Below are positions 9,663-19,803 of a stretch of DNA of 20,035 nt, piece after piece. How positions within the stretch are numbered: the stretch's first letter is position 1; each line of letters opens with the position of its first letter. The stretch covers positions 1 to 20,035 of the forward strand of contig ADNK01000110.1 in the NCBI GenBank assembly GCA_000320545.1. The letters run 5' to 3'. A program made the position numbers and the translations under genes. Source of the DNA: Bigelowiella natans CCMP2755 (taxonomy: Eukaryota; Cercozoa; Chlorarachniophyceae). The notes under the pieces are model-generated. The model made no database searches, had not been told where the DNA came from, and saw only the letters and a list, made by a program, of their open reading frames with translations.

Positions 9663-10770
9663 GCATGTTTTCTACTTGCGAAGCTACATGTGTAATGGCA
9701 AAATAAATGCACGAAAGAACAAAGCAAGAGGAGTGCCTATCTTGATACCTCAGCTTCTTTCTCCTGCTGAGCATGTTGGTGTTCTACTGTGACTCGTACA
9801 GATTTGAGTTCCTTTTGAAGATCTTCACTTTTTTGCTCGAGGTCCACGACATTCCCTTGGTATTTTTTAACCTCTTCGCGAGCAATTGAGAGTTGAATGC
9901 GTAGATCGTCTACTATGAATTTCTCCTTCTCAACCTTATTTCTTTGCTCTTGAAGCTCCTTGTTCTCCTTACCCAATCGCTCCGCCTCCTAGTTAATCAA
10001 ATAATTTAACCAATCAATATGTAGACGGAGTGATGGGAATAAACAGTGCAAGCGATCGACAGATATTAGCTAGGCGAGACCAAGCGGAAGTTAAGGAGGT
10101 TACTTCAAACTTCAAATAGAATTATGTGCAAAATTCATTTGTTTCCCTTTATTTGATGATAAAAGTAACAACGCACCTTGACAATGTCGGAGGCATGGAC
10201 CTCAATCTCAGCCTTAGTCTCCTCTAGCTCTCTGATTTTGTCGTTCAGAACTTTACGTTCGAACTCGAGTTTACGGACGCTCTCCTCATTCTTCTCATGC
10301 TCCTCCGCAATCTGGTCTAACATCCGCTCTTTCTCCTCTTCGAACTCCTTCTTCAGTTTCTCCCTTTCTGCAGCTATTACGCGCATATCACCGCCGGTCG
10401 TTTTGGTTTCATTTCTCCTTTTCTCGCGTGATCTCTGGCGGTCCAGCTCCTCTCGCGCCTCGTCGATCTTCTTCTGCTGCATATTTAGGTCCTCCCTCAT
10501 TCTCCAGATCTCTCGCTTCTCAATTGCAAGTTTGCTTACGTTTTCCTCATGCTTCTCATGCTCTTCTGCCAGCTCATCCATTAACTTCTCTTTCTCCTTC
10601 TTAAAAGCAATGATATCAGCTGAAAGCTTTTCTTTCTCCGACAGAATTTCTCCAGCACCTTGCTTGGGTGGCGGCGGTAGTGCTGCGTGGTAAGAAAAAA
10701 TACTATCGTCATGTCGATCATGTTTCGTGCGCGTACGGTTCGACATAAATGTGTTGTGTTTAGGACAAAA

Positions 10771-10845
<75 letters not shown>

Positions 10846-13800
10846 GTGTATATATTTGTGTGTGTGTGTCTGTGTGTGTATGAATGAATCTGCTATGTGA
10901 TATCACCAAACCAAAAACTTGCCCGCGACCGAAATATCGATGTAAAACTCATGAAACCCCCATTTTTACTCTCCTTTGACTTCGACTCACCCTTCACAGC
11001 AGAACTTGGGGTCGTCTGCTTTTCCTCACTTTCCATCTGTTTGGTCAATTCGCCAAGCTGCTCCTTTAGTCGTTCGCACTCCTGTCTTACCTTGTCGCGC
11101 CGGACACTCAATTGTTCTATTTCATTCTCAAGCTTTTCAGTCATAATTTCTATCTTTCGTTGTGTGATACCGAGCTTCATCGAGGCAGCCTTAACATCTT
11201 CCTTCTTATTTTTCAGCCGTTTGTCAAATTCTTCACACAACAGCTTGCGCTCTTCCTTCAGTCTACGCTCTTCTTCGGCCCATGTCGAGCGTGCTTCTTC
11301 CAAAAACTTCTTCATCTCTAATTCGCCCTGCTTTCCTTTTTGAATGCCTGTGCATTCCTCCTCTGTGTTGCGTACCCCATCAGAACTAGTCTGGATTCCT
11401 TCTTTCATGCGCTCCAGGGTTTCCTCACGTTCTTTGAGAGACCTTTTTACATCCTCCAAACGCTTTTTCTCAACGGATGAGTCTCTCTCGAATACCGCCT
11501 CACGCTCATTAAGGGCTTCGAGCTTGGCATCGATGTCAGTCCGTGATTTGGAGAGCTCCACATCACGGGCTTGAAGAGTCCTTTCCCACAAACCGAGTCG
11601 CTCCTTCTCATCAGCTAGAATCTTTGTGTTCATTTCATGCGACTCAATTGATTTCTTGATTTGCTGCTCGATGGTACAAATGTGGACGGTCTTTGTTTTC
11701 GTTTCAGTTTCTGAGACGCGAACAACTTCCTCACGTGCAAGAAGGGAGGCTTGCTTCCTTTCAAGCCTTGCACTCTCTTCCGAACACTTTTGCTTGAATG
11801 CCACGATCCTGTCATCGAGGCTATTTCTCTCTTTCGCAAGCTCTACAATCCGTTGGTCCAAGAGCTCAAACTTCACCTTCAGCTCCTTCTCAGTGTGCCC
11901 GAAGGAACCATCTCGTTGCCCCATGTGATCCAACCTTGTTTCATGTTCATCGGACTCATCACTTATTTTTTTCGAAGTGGCAAGAATGAGCTGCTCTAGC
12001 TTTGTCTGAATCTCGGTTTCGGATCTCAAGACTGCCCCTTCTCGAATCTTGAGAGATTGCTCCACGTCAATGAGCCGACTTTGTTCGCTCTCCACTTTCT
12101 TCGCAGCTACCTCGCAATTGTGTTGCAGTCCCTCAAGTCTCTTCATGTCTTCCTCATGGGCCACTGTCTTGACCTGCAGCTCTTGGAGACCATCCTCCAT
12201 CATCTTTTCCCGATGCCTCATCGAAGATTTCTCATCGATGAGTGCAAGTTTTTCTTTCTCGAGCAATTTCACTTCTGCTTCATGAGTTTCAACCGCCTTC
12301 TTGTGTGTCTCCGCACTTTCGAGCATTTTTCCTCGATTCACTTCCAAGTCCAATCGAAGTGCCTCAAGTTCTGCCTCCAAGGTGGAAAGGTCCGCTTTTT
12401 TCTTGAAAATCGCAGTCTGCAGCACCGTGAGTGATTCCTTTTCTTCTTCCAGGTTGTCAAGCTCCTGTTGAAGCTCTCCTTCCTTCTGTGAAAGTTTCTT
12501 GCGGTCAGCCTCCAATTCAGCACTCAGAGATGCCAAGTCCGACGCCCTCTTGCGATTGGCTTCCGACAATGAGCGAGCCTGAACGAATTCCAAACATTGA
12601 CACAACAACAACGATCGCAAGTGACACTCAGGAACCAACTTCAACAACCAGGTGAGGGCTGGGATGCACACTTCTGGACACACACACGTGCGACTCACAC
12701 ACACAAAGAAAAAGAGAGGTTCAGGGAGAGGTGCAAACCAAGTAGCAACTTGGATTCCACCACGCCAGTGAAGTGGAGAAAAACCCCCAAAGTTTGAACA
12801 CCACCCGCAACTGAGACAGTGCCGTGCTGGCGTGCACAACGACAACCAAAACCCAGCCAACATTGCGCCAACAAACACGTGAGCAAACAACCTTTGCGAG
12901 TTCCTGCTGCAGTTGGTCTCGAAGAATCCCTTCGTCGTCTTCACCTTTGCAATCGACTGCAAATGGCGCGCAGTCGTTTGCACGCTCATCGTCGGGCGAA
13001 GGCACACTTTGAGATTCCCCCTGAGTTCCTTCCTCGCCGCTTCCATCGTCCTCGCCGGGAGGACAAGCGTGCGACGACATCGCTGCTGAGTTCTCCTCGA
13101 CAGGGGCGAGGGGTGTGGGCGCCTGGAGACCAGAGTTTCCTTGCTTTCCCTCAGTGAGTGACTTCTTCTCGACTTTCAACGCCTCTCTTTCCTTTTGAAG
13201 CTCCTCTTTTTCCTTTGCGAGGCTCTCCTTCGCTTCCTTCAAGTCCTCGGAGTCGAGCTCAAACTGCTTGCGGTCTGAAGCCAGTTCTTGCCGCTTCTCG
13301 TCAAGCTCGTGGTGCCCGTGCTCCAAGTCATCCTCGAGTGTTTGTTCTCGCTCTTGCAACTTTCTCTCAGTGGAAGAGAGCTCTTCAGCCTTTGCTTCGA
13401 TTTGCTTTTGCTGCCTCTCCAGTTCCAACTTGAGAGCCTCCTCCCTTTCGAGCGTTTTCCCTCGATTCACTTCCAAGTCCAATCGAAGTGCCTCAAGTTC
13501 TGCCTCCAAGGTGGAAAGGTCCGCTTTTTTCTTGAAAATCGCAGTCTGCAGCACCGTGAGTGATTCCTTTTCTGCTTCCAAGTCGTCAAGCTCCTTTTGA
13601 AGCTCTCCTCCCTCCTGTGAAAGTCTCTCACGGTCAGCCTCCAACTCAGCACTCAGAGATGCCAAGTCCGACGCCCTCTTGCGATTGGCTTCCGACAATG
13701 AGCGAGCCTGAACGAATTCCAAACATTGACACAACAACAACGATCGCAAGTGACACTCAGGAACCAACTTCAACAACCAGGTGAGGGCTGGGATGCACAC

Positions 13801-16800
13801 TTCTGGACACACGCACGTGCGACTCACACACACAAAGAAAAAGAGAGGTTCAGGGAGAGGTGCAAACCAAGCAGCAACTTGGATTCCACTGCGCCAGTGA
13901 AGTGGAAAAAAAAACCCAAAGTTTGAACACCACCCGCAACTGAGACAGTGCCGTGCTGGCGTGCACAACGACAACCAAAACCCAGCCAACATTGCGCCAA
14001 CAAACACGTGAGCAAACAACCTTTGCGAGTTCCTGCTGCAGTTGGTCTCGAAGAATCCCTTCGTCGTCTTCACCTTTGCAATCGACTGCAAATGGCGCGC
14101 AGTCGTTTGCACGCTCATCGTCGGGCGAAGGCACACTTTGAGGACCCTCCTGAGTTCCTTCCTCGCCGCTTCCATCGTCCTCGCCGGGAGGACAAGCGTG
14201 CGACGACATCGCTGCTGAGTTCTCCTCGACAGGGGCGAGGGGTGTCGGTGCCTTGAGACCAGAGTTTCCTTGCTTTCCCTCAGTGAGTGACTTCTTCTCG
14301 ACTTTCAACGCCTCTCTTTCCTTTTGAAGCTCCTCTTTTTCCTTTGCGAGGCTCTCCTTCGCTTCCTTCAAGTCCTCGGAGTCAAGCTCAAACTGCTTGC
14401 GGTCTGAAGCAAGTTCTTGCCGCTTTTCGTCGAGCTCCTGTTTGCCACGCTCCAGGTCGTCCTTGAGCACTTGTTCTCGCTCTTGCAACTTTCTCTCAGT
14501 GGAAGAGAGCTCTTCAGCCTTTGCTTCGATTTGCTTTCGCTTTTGCTCCAGTTCCGACTTCGTGGCATCCAAGTGCTTGGCACGCTCGTCAAGCTGCACT
14601 CGGTGTTCCTCCAGAGACTTTTTGGACTCCTCAACTTCGTGCACTTTGGACTTGATTGTTTCCACGTCCGCGTTCAGCAGCTTTCGCTCCTCTTCCAACT
14701 CAGACGTGGACACCTCAAGCTCCTTTTGTTTTGTCTCGATTTCTGCCGTTTTCACGCTGAGAGCAGTGTCTTTGTTTCTCACTTCCTCCGAGAGGTTTGT
14801 GATTCGATCCAGTTCGGCTTTCGCTGCAACTTTGGCTTCCTCAGCAGCTTTTTGCTCGGCCCTCAGGTTTGACTCTTTCAGCTTGTGGTCTTCAATCAGC
14901 TTTTGGAGGTCTTCGAAGTCATCCTTGAGGTGCTGACGGTCTTCTTTGAGTTTTTCCACCCTTTCTGCGTGGGCCTCGGTGTCCGTGCACAGTTGCTCGC
15001 GTGAAGATGCAAGTTCAGTCTCCTGAAATCACAAAAAAATCAATGTGGGTGTTGTCAGACGCAACTGAAGTGGTGCAGTGTGGTGGTGTGATCGTGTTGG
15101 TTCAGTGATGACAGTTTGCAGTGCAATGCTTGGTCTCATGCGACCTTGAGAGTCAACTTGGCCTCCTTCCCTTCGAGCTTTTCGCGGAGCTTTTCCAACT
15201 CTGATTGGGCAGAAATCAGAGAAGCCCTCTCCTTTTCAATCCTGGAGAGGGACTTCTGTGTTTCTTTGCTTTTCTCCTGAACCTCTTTCTTCCACAAATC
15301 ACGTTGCTGATCGAGTTCCGTGCTCCTGAAAACGAGTGATCTCTCTTTGTTTGAAAGCGATTCACGAGTTTCTTCGAGTCTTGACTGCAACTCAGTCAAT
15401 TCTCCCTCTTTGACGTGGAGCCTCTCACGCAATGAACCGACCTCTCTCCTCTCGGCTGCCAAAGCTTCCCTCTTTGCCATCACTTTCAACAGTTCTTCCT
15501 TGTTCTTTTCCTCCAGTTGCTGTTTCATTTCATCCAGAGCTTTGCGCTTGATTCCCAGTTTCTCTTCTTGACGTTCCTGTTCCATGAGCTTTTGTGCAAG
15601 AGCAATTTCTCTCATTTCTGTGTGCTTGCGCTTGACTTCGATGGTCTCCTTTTCAGCTGCTAGCTCTGTTCTCTGAGTCCGAGTGTCTTGCTCCAACTTG
15701 GAGCGTTCCTGCTTCAGTTCGTTCTCTTCAGTCATCAAACGTGCTCGGGCTGCGCTGACCGTTTCCTTCTCTGCTGCAACTCTTTTGGTCGTCTCCTTCA
15801 TTTTCTTGATGTGAGCTTCCTTCTGTTCGAAGAACATTTCTTCATCCACTTTCAGCTTCTCCAACTTTCGGTCAAGTTCAGTCGTCTTGGCCTGAAGCTC
15901 AGCTCTTGCAGCTGCGAGATCGTCACGAGCACTCTTGATTTCGTCCCGAGCAGACTTCAAAGCAACTTTCTCTTCGACCACGTTTGCCATGTCGATCTCC
16001 ACCTTCACTGTGCGCTTCTTCAGTTGCGACTCGAGTGCATCAAGTTCCTTCACTCTCTCCTCAAGGTCACTTTTCTCAATGTCGAGCACATCACGCTCAG
16101 CCTCAAGGTTCTCAGCCTCTTCGTGGGCGGCAGCTTCGCCTTTCTGGAGTTTGGCCAAAGAAGTTGACAGTTCCTCTTCACTCTTTTTGATTTGTGAGGC
16201 TCTTTGTTCCAGGCGCTTGCGATCTTCGGTGAGCTGTTTCTCTTGTGCTCCTGCTTGCTTCTCCCTGTCCACGACTTGCAATTCTCTCCTCTCGGTCAGC
16301 TTTTCTCGCTCCTGGAGCTTCTTCTGTTTGGACTTCGTCTGCACGATGGCTTCGTTCACTTTGGCCTCCTTCTCGTTCAATGAAGCTTCAGTGCCTTTGA
16401 TCTTGGCTTCGCGTGCAGAGAGCGCCTCTTTTTCTCTGTTCAATTCGAGTTTGCGCTTCTTCATGCGATTCTGCTCCGCGGACAGGTGCTTGAGTTTTTG
16501 TCTAATCCTTTCTGCGGCCTCCTTTTTTTCTTTGCCAAACTTTTCAGCATCGACACGGACGCTCTCTTGCTGCTCCTTCAAAGCTTCTCGTTCCTGTTCG
16601 AGAATGCTCCTGTCGCTTGCGACTCGCAACCGGTCGTCTGCAAGTTTTTCCTGTCCTGTCTTCAGAGTTGTGAGGCCAGTGTGCATGGCTGACATGTTCA
16701 TCTGAAGTGTCGCACGCTCGACTTTGAGTTCTTCTTGGAGCTTTTCGCAGCTCTCTCTGTTCTCAGCGATGCGCTTGGCCACATCGTCCTGCTCCTTAGC

Positions 16801-17025
16801 CCGCACCACGAGCACCTGCTCGCGTTCCTCCAATGAACTTTGCAAACTGAGCAGCTTTGTAGCCTCCACATCTAAATGTTCCTTCAGTTTTGCAGCAGCC
16901 TCCATGTCTTCCCTCACACGTTTTTTCTCGGATGCCAAGGAGCTGGCTTCCTTTTCCATTTTCTGATTTGGTAAGACATAGCAACAATGTGTATGCATAT
17001 GCATATGTACATGTGTATATGTACA

Positions 17026-17069
<44 letters not shown>

Positions 17070-17079
17070 ATGTGTTTGT

Positions 17080-17122
<43 letters not shown>

Positions 17123-19803
17123 TTCATTACAAATGAATACCTACATTTCCCAATGTCATGATTAAGAAAGAGTTTGATAGATTAGAATCAAAATGTGATT
17201 CATGCGATTGTCACAGTGACACCAGACTGAAACATTGATCTGACTTCATTCACCTTATTTGCTTTTTCGAGTGCCTTCTTCTGGTCGTCAAGATCTTGCC
17301 GTTGTCGCTCTGCAGCGATTTTCTCCGTTGCAAGTCGTTCCAGCTGCTTATCGAGGGCTTGCTGTTGTTGCTCTATGCTCACCCTCTCGGATGCAAGAGC
17401 TATTTTTTGAGTTGCAAGCTCTCCAGCCTGCTTCTCAAAAATTTCTTCTCGATTCCTCGCCTTGAGTTCCAGCTCCTGTATGTGGTATTGCAAGGTTAAA
17501 ATTATACACGTACATTTGTCACAATGTCCATTGCCTGTTTCATCTGCTCGAACTCTTTTTGGTGCTCGTCGAGCTGTTTTCGCTGCTGCTCTACGTCCTG
17601 CTTCATCCGTGCCAGGTCTCTTTTTTCGGAAGCCAATTCTACGTCCTGCTTCTTTGATGCCTCTTCCCGCTCCTTCGCCTCCTCCTCCCCCTTCTGGAAA
17701 ATTGAAACAATTGTAATCAATGTCATGTTCGCTCACAAAACGCTCCGAATAACGTGTATTTCCGCCTGTAGTCACCTGTGTCGCCCTCGTGAGTTGTTCA
17801 TTTTGTTGATCAAGTTGGCGTTTTAGCTGCTCTGTGGCCACCTTCACATTATTAAAATCTTCCTTTTCAGATTCAAGTTCTCTCATTTGTTTCTCAAACT
17901 TTTCCTGCTGCTCCAAAGCCTCCCGCTCCAGCTTCTGCGTTGGTTGCATTCAGATGTGTAAGCTACATTCAAGTCATATTGCTTAAAATGTCATAGATGC
18001 AAAGTTGACGTCTGTGCGATTCAAAGTGAAGTCATCGGATGAAAATGACATATACTGGGGCGAAATCTGTGTATCTCCCACCTTCTGTACTTCTATTAGT
18101 TTAATTTTTTGGCGTTGAGTACCTGAAGCTTTTGCTCAAAACTTCTCCTTTCATTCGCAAGACTGGTTCTCTCATCAGCGAGTTCTTTAGCCTGCTTCTC
18201 TTTCTCTTCGCTCATCATTCTCCTCGTTTCTGTCTCCTCTTGCTGCAGTTTTGAACGCTTTTCTTCTAGTTTCCTTCGTTCCTCATCTTGATCCTTCTTG
18301 ATTTCTTCTTGTTTCAATTTTTGGTCGTTGAGTACCTGAAGCTTTTGCTCAAAACTTCTCCTTTCATTCGCAAGACTGGTTCTCTCATCAGCGAGTTCTT
18401 TAGCCTGCTTCTCTTTCTCTTCGCTCATCATTCTCCTCGTTTCTGTCTCCTCTTGCTGCAGTTTTGAACGCTTTTCTTCTAGTTTCCTTCGTTCCTCATC
18501 TTGATCCTTCTTGATTTCTTCTTGTTTCAATTTTTGGTCGTTGAGTACCTGAAGCTTTTGCTCAAAACTTCTCTTTTCATTCTCAAGACTAGTTCTCTCA
18601 TCAGCGAGTTCTTTAGCCTGCTTCTCTTTCTCTTCGCTCATCATTCTCCTCATTTCTATCTCGTCTTGCTGCAGTTTTGAACGCTTTTCTTCTAGTTTCC
18701 TTCGTTCCTCAACTTGATCCTTCTTTGATTTCTCGACAGCCTTCCCTTCCGTCTCAATTCGCCCGCGCTCAGCCGCTAGGGCTGCCTTATCTTCTTCTGA
18801 GCTTTTGTGGAAAGCCTCTCGCGCGGCCTCAAGAGCGCGTCTGGCCTTCTCTAGACTTGCCTTCTCGTCCTCGAGGCGCTGCTCTTCCTTTTTCAACTCA
18901 TCCTTTTTTAGTTCCTCTGTAGCTCTTTGAATGCTCTTTTTTTCTTCTCCTGTCAGCAAGGAATCGAGATGGCTTGCAACGTCCTCGCGTTCGGCGTTTG
19001 AAAACTCATCACTTATGGTAGCGATGTGCATCATATCGTCATCGTTGAAGGCAAGTGCTTCGCCCTTGACACTGCCTTCGTCCTCCGGATGCAGTAACGA
19101 TCCATGCATCACTTCTCTCCCATCTGATTCCGAATCCCCGGCAAAACTCGACTTCCGTGATCGTTCATCCGATTGTGGGCAAAGAGGCACACTTAGGAGC
19201 TGTCGTTGCTGCTCCTCTTCAAGCTCTGCTACCTTTTTTTTCGCGTTTTCCAGCGAGTTTAGGAGCTACAAAGATTAACCGATAATAAGAATTAATTTTT
19301 CTGAACTGTGAAGGCCATTTACTTTTCGATTTGGTACATTTCGGGAAATAGAAATGTAAGCATTCTGAAATAATCGTTGGGCTACCTGTTCTTCCTTCTC
19401 GCTAGCATTTTTCAGACTCAGTTCCAACTCCTCCAATTTTTGTTCGTCCTCCTAATAAAACTGCATTAACGACCAAAAATTCTTTCCTTCACAACTACTA
19501 AATCCCCCCTTCCATTTGGGGCTTCTACCTCTTTCCCCTTGTTTGCACGAGAAAGCAGCAACTCTAGCTCTCGGACCCTCTCTGACTCCTACCATGTTGT
19601 ATCAAATCCATATTGAAAAATCGACTTTACACGTTCAATACAATTGCATATGTCCATGTTGAGTTATAGAGGATGAAGAAAAGAAAATATTATAAACTGG
19701 GTTCAACTTAGTTGCAAGACAAGAAAAGGGTCCGCTCGACAAAAATCAGAGAAAAAGATACCTGAGAGGAATGCTCTGTTGCATCAATCTTCATCTCCAA
19801 CAC
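7219..19803 (-). CDS. Giant coiled-coil protein with a C-terminal-region WW domain (at least 3,039 aa, N-terminus off window)
   Basis: Eighteen exons: 19803-19762, 19588-19529, 19451-19386, 19265-18123, 17934-17776, 17693-17514, 17475-17254, 16962-15145, 15022-14021, 13707-12892, 12578-10991, 10682-10177, 9988-9749, 9372-9043, 8778-8335, 8075-7944, 7768-7560 and 7381-7219. They sum to 9,120 nt in one frame, ending in TAG. All junctions are GT-AG; all are phase 0 except 12578-10991/10682 (phase 1) and 7560/7381 (phase 2). The product is Glu/Lys/Arg/Leu heptad coiled coil nearly throughout. It is broken by a Ser/acidic linker (about residues 79-155 of the visible part), duplicated acidic linkers near 1490-1560 and 1760-1835, and a WW domain at 2715-2742. 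The C-terminal tail is MPLGQVNEEAAVA. No membrane segment or motor is seen. A scaffold role at cytoskeleton, centrosome/cilium or Golgi is inference from architecture alone; no family match is claimed. Confidence 0.85.
7446..7528. repeat. (CA)n then (ACA)n microsatellite in the last intron
   Basis: CA repeats at about 7446-7488 run directly into ACA triplets to about 7528. They lie in the intron 7382-7559 of the giant gene. In gene sense this reads (TGT)n followed by (TG)n, ahead of the acceptor at 7383-7382. Confidence 0.95.
8125..8292. repeat. (CT)n(CA)n and nearby (TA)n microsatellites in an intron
   Basis: CT repeats at 8125-8160 pass into CA repeats to about 8180, and TA repeats follow at about 8271-8290. 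All lie in intron 8076-8334 of the giant gene. Confidence 0.95.
8725..9072 (-). other. WW domain split by a 264-nt intron
   Basis: Exon 9372-9043 ends ...TPSKWKRSEHK before GTAAAA. Exon 8778-8335 begins after AATCAG with GRTYYYNLETGTSSWEKP. Joined in phase 0 they give a full WW domain: first Trp at visible residue 2718, the Tyr triplet at 2728-2730, Asn2731, second Trp at 2739 and Pro2742. The Trp-Trp spacing of 21 is typical. WW domains bind proline-rich or phospho-Ser/Thr-Pro ligands. An ATG at 8799 would also open the second exon but would lose the first Trp and has an in-frame TGA just upstream, so splicing is preferred over a separate gene start. Confidence 0.8.
9544..9658. repeat. (AC)n and (GA)n microsatellites in an intron
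   Basis: AC repeats at 9544-9573 and GA repeats at about 9626-9658 are separated by a GGGAGGA-rich stretch. They sit in the giant gene's longest visible intron (9373-9748, 376 nt). Confidence 0.95.
10177..10682 (-). repeat. Internal 87-residue coiled-coil repeat within one exon of the giant gene
   Basis: This exon encodes two related segments, EKEKLMDELAEEHEKHEENV followed by SKL, and EKERMLDQIAEEHEKNEESV followed by RKL, whose AEEHEK motifs are 87 residues apart. The DNA copies have diverged enough that it is visible mainly at protein level. The exon opens with a short ALPPPPKQGAG proline linker, whose first Ala codon spans the phase-1 intron. Confidence 0.65.
10770..10842. repeat. (AC)n(TA)n microsatellite in an intron
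   Basis: AC repeats at about 10770-10808 run straight into TA repeats to about 10842, followed by TG-rich sequence to about 10880. The block lies in the intron 10683-10990 of the giant gene. Confidence 0.95.
12317..14559 (-). repeat. Tandem 1,129-bp duplication of an exon-intron-exon block in the giant gene
   Basis: Copies span about 12317-13430 and 13446-14559, offset by exactly 1,129 bp. Each holds the end of one exon (coiled coil plus the acidic linker beginning QGNSGL and ending GILRDQLQQELAK), a 313-nt intron (12579-12891 and 13708-14020) and the start of the next exon (ARSLSEANRKRASDLASLSA...EVNRGK). The unit adds 816 coding nt, or 272 codons, so the frame is kept, and it creates the whole exon 13707-12892. 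By eye the two introns differ at seven positions. Similarity stops near 13430/14554 on the right and near 12317/13446 on the left. Confidence 0.93.
15145..16962 (-). other. Longest uninterrupted coiled-coil exon of the giant gene (606 codons)
   Basis: The exon begins after AAATCAG with KMEKEASSLASEKKRVRED and ends ...GKEAKLTLK before GTCGCA. It is a near-continuous heptad rod with no Pro-rich or Gly-rich break, rich in E, K, R, L and A. Long antisense open frames here (for example 15935-16705 on the plus strand, Ser/Phe-rich) are the mirror of the Glu/Lys/Arg-rich codons and are not genes. Confidence 0.85.
17035..17120. repeat. (AT)n and (GA)n microsatellites in an intron
   Basis: AT repeats at about 17035-17067 and GA repeats at 17082-17120 lie in intron 16963-17253. 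In gene sense they read (TC)n then (AT)n upstream of the acceptor at 16964-16963. Confidence 0.95.
17476..17513 (-). other. Very short (38-nt) intron
   Basis: Between exons 17693-17514 and 17475-17254 only 38 nt remain, starting GTACGTG and ending CATACAG. Without removal the frame stops at TAA within 12 nt. A donor 9 nt earlier (ATT|GTGACA) would also keep phase and give 47 nt. Other introns of this gene run from 77 to 376 nt. Confidence 0.7.
18085..18761 (-). repeat. Tandem 213-bp (71-aa) coiled-coil repeats ending in a splice donor
   Basis: Units are 18761-18549 (5' part diverged), 18548-18336 and 18335-18123, spaced 213 bp by the recurring ACCTGAAGCTTTTGCTC word at 18121, 18334 and 18547. 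The protein unit contains KKDQDEERRKLEEKRSKLQQ, a MMSEEKEKQAKELADERTSL core and RRSFEQKLQVLNDQ. The two units nearest the 3' end are almost identical in DNA. Each unit ends CTTCAG followed by GTACTCAACG. In the last unit this is the exon end and donor (GT at 18122-18121), and the next 30-40 nt, inside the intron, still resemble the repeat but contain stops. Confidence 0.9.
18600..19265 (-). other. Ser/acidic linker and N-terminal coil of exon 19265-18123
   Basis: The exon opens LLNSLENAKKKVAELEEEQQ, a short coil. A non-coil stretch of about 75 residues follows, rich in Ser, Asp, Glu and Gly (RSRKSSFAGDSESDGREV, then a DDDMMHIATISDEF part). Coiled coil resumes at LLTGEEKKSIQRATEELKKD. The RKSS and SESD contexts look like basophilic and CK2-type phosphorylation sites, which is inference from consensus only. 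Confidence 0.6.

Noticed and set aside
12721-14175. Unspliced open frames through the duplicated introns (484 and 717 codons) taken as real proteins
   Set aside because: The intron parts are Cys/Trp/Phe-rich, unlike the coil. Matching GT/AG phase-0 sites flank them, and the coiled-coil frames on either side join only after intron removal.
15935-16705. Long plus-strand open frame of 256 codons, and others at 10178-10693, 14397-14936 and 10897-11343
   Set aside because: They are antisense to the Glu/Lys/Arg-rich coiled-coil exons. The Ser/Phe/Leu-rich translation is what the complement of GAG/AAG/CGC codons gives, and no splice or start context supports them.
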